DNA from: RUG14199 sp045535205
Lineage (GTDB): Bacteria > Bacillota > Clostridia > Oscillospirales > CAG-272
Assembly: GCA_045535205.1 (NCBI GenBank)
Contig: JAZSLF010000046.1
Coordinates: 1 to 13,873 of the forward strand
Length of the DNA: 13,873 nucleotides
Direction: 5' to 3'
Shown here: in pieces, positions 13,814 to 13,873 of the stretch
How positions within the stretch are numbered: the first letter of the stretch is position 1
Layout of the letters: each line of letters begins with the position of its first letter
The notes under the pieces: model-generated
What the model was told of the DNA's origin: nothing
Database searches by the model: none
The model's input: only the letters and a program-made list of their open reading frames with translations
Made by a program: the position numbers and the translations under genes

Positions 13814-13841
13814 ACAAGCGATATTCGCTTGTTCAGTTTTT
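13814..13841 (+). terminator. Probable terminator after typA
   Basis: An 8-bp perfect stem (ACAAGCGA 13814-13821, TCGCTTGT 13825-13832) with a 3-nt loop, followed by TCAG and then five T residues (13837-13841). The T tract is slightly displaced, so strength may be moderate. The remaining bases to the right edge show nothing further. Confidence 0.7.
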
Positions 13842-13873
13842 ATTGATAAAAGATTTTCAAGTTGTCGCAAGTA

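Noticed and set aside
1..13873. CRISPR arrays, tRNA or rRNA genes, insertion sequences, prophage or defence modules
   Set aside because: Read for spaced direct repeats, clover-leaf ends, transposase motifs and attachment-like repeats. None seen; gene content is mostly core functions.

Overview
The window looks like a chromosomal segment from an anaerobic, low-to-moderate GC Firmicute of class Clostridia, probably a gut or rumen Oscillospiraceae/Ruminococcaceae-type organism. The reasons are a DnaD plus DnaI-type primosome pair (a Firmicutes replication-initiation signature), strong AGGAG-type ribosome binding sites with GTG and TTG starts, a CotH-family protein carrying ChW-like repeats and a type I dockerin (cellulosome-type architecture), and a tiny Gly/Cys-rich membrane protein of the kind seen in spore formers. 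This placement is inferred from gene content. No rRNA or other marker is present.

Layout. Positions 1-613 hold the 3' end of a uracil permease gene, closed by a strong terminator (634-664). A near-consensus sigma-A promoter (703-731) then starts a six-gene + strand run with no internal terminator: dCMP deaminase (778-1266), an unrecognised lipoprotein (1304-1927), rimI (1920-2369), tsaD (2409-3524), dnaD (3560-4609) and a dnaI-like helicase loader (4660-5616). It ends at a bidirectional terminator (5640-5664). Two Cys-rich minus-strand genes follow: a very small Gly/Cys-rich membrane protein (about 5689-5856) and a multi-CxxC zinc-ribbon-like protein (5982-6617) with a clear extended -10 promoter (6654-6682). 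Divergent from these is a large XPD/Rad3-family iron-sulfur helicase (6740-9121). A second bidirectional terminator (9128-9158) separates it from a convergent minus-strand gene for a secreted CotH-kinase/ChW/InlB-repeat/dockerin protein (9171-11705). The last gene is typA/bipA (11958-13790), transcribed away from cotH across an AT-rich spacer with roughly helically phased A/T tracts.

How the genes work together. The main operon joins nucleotide supply (dCMP to dUMP), N-terminal protein acetylation and tRNA t6A modification (rimI-tsaD), and helicase loading at replication initiation (dnaD-dnaI), which is a growth-linked housekeeping set. The rest is accessory or stand-alone: DNA repair helicase, putative metal-binding or spore-associated small proteins, a cell-surface or cellulosome-associated atypical kinase, and a ribosome-associated stress GTPase.

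I did not find a clearly new multi-gene system. The points most worth a second look are the rimI-tsaD junction (strong Shine-Dalgarno, hairpin and out-of-frame mini-ORF ahead of tsaD), the Gly/Cys-rich micro-protein with a hairpin at or near its mRNA 5' end and a SigK-like -10, the CotH-dockerin fusion, the mirrored zinc-knuckle protein, and the apparently degenerate nuclease-like N-terminus of the XPD-family helicase.
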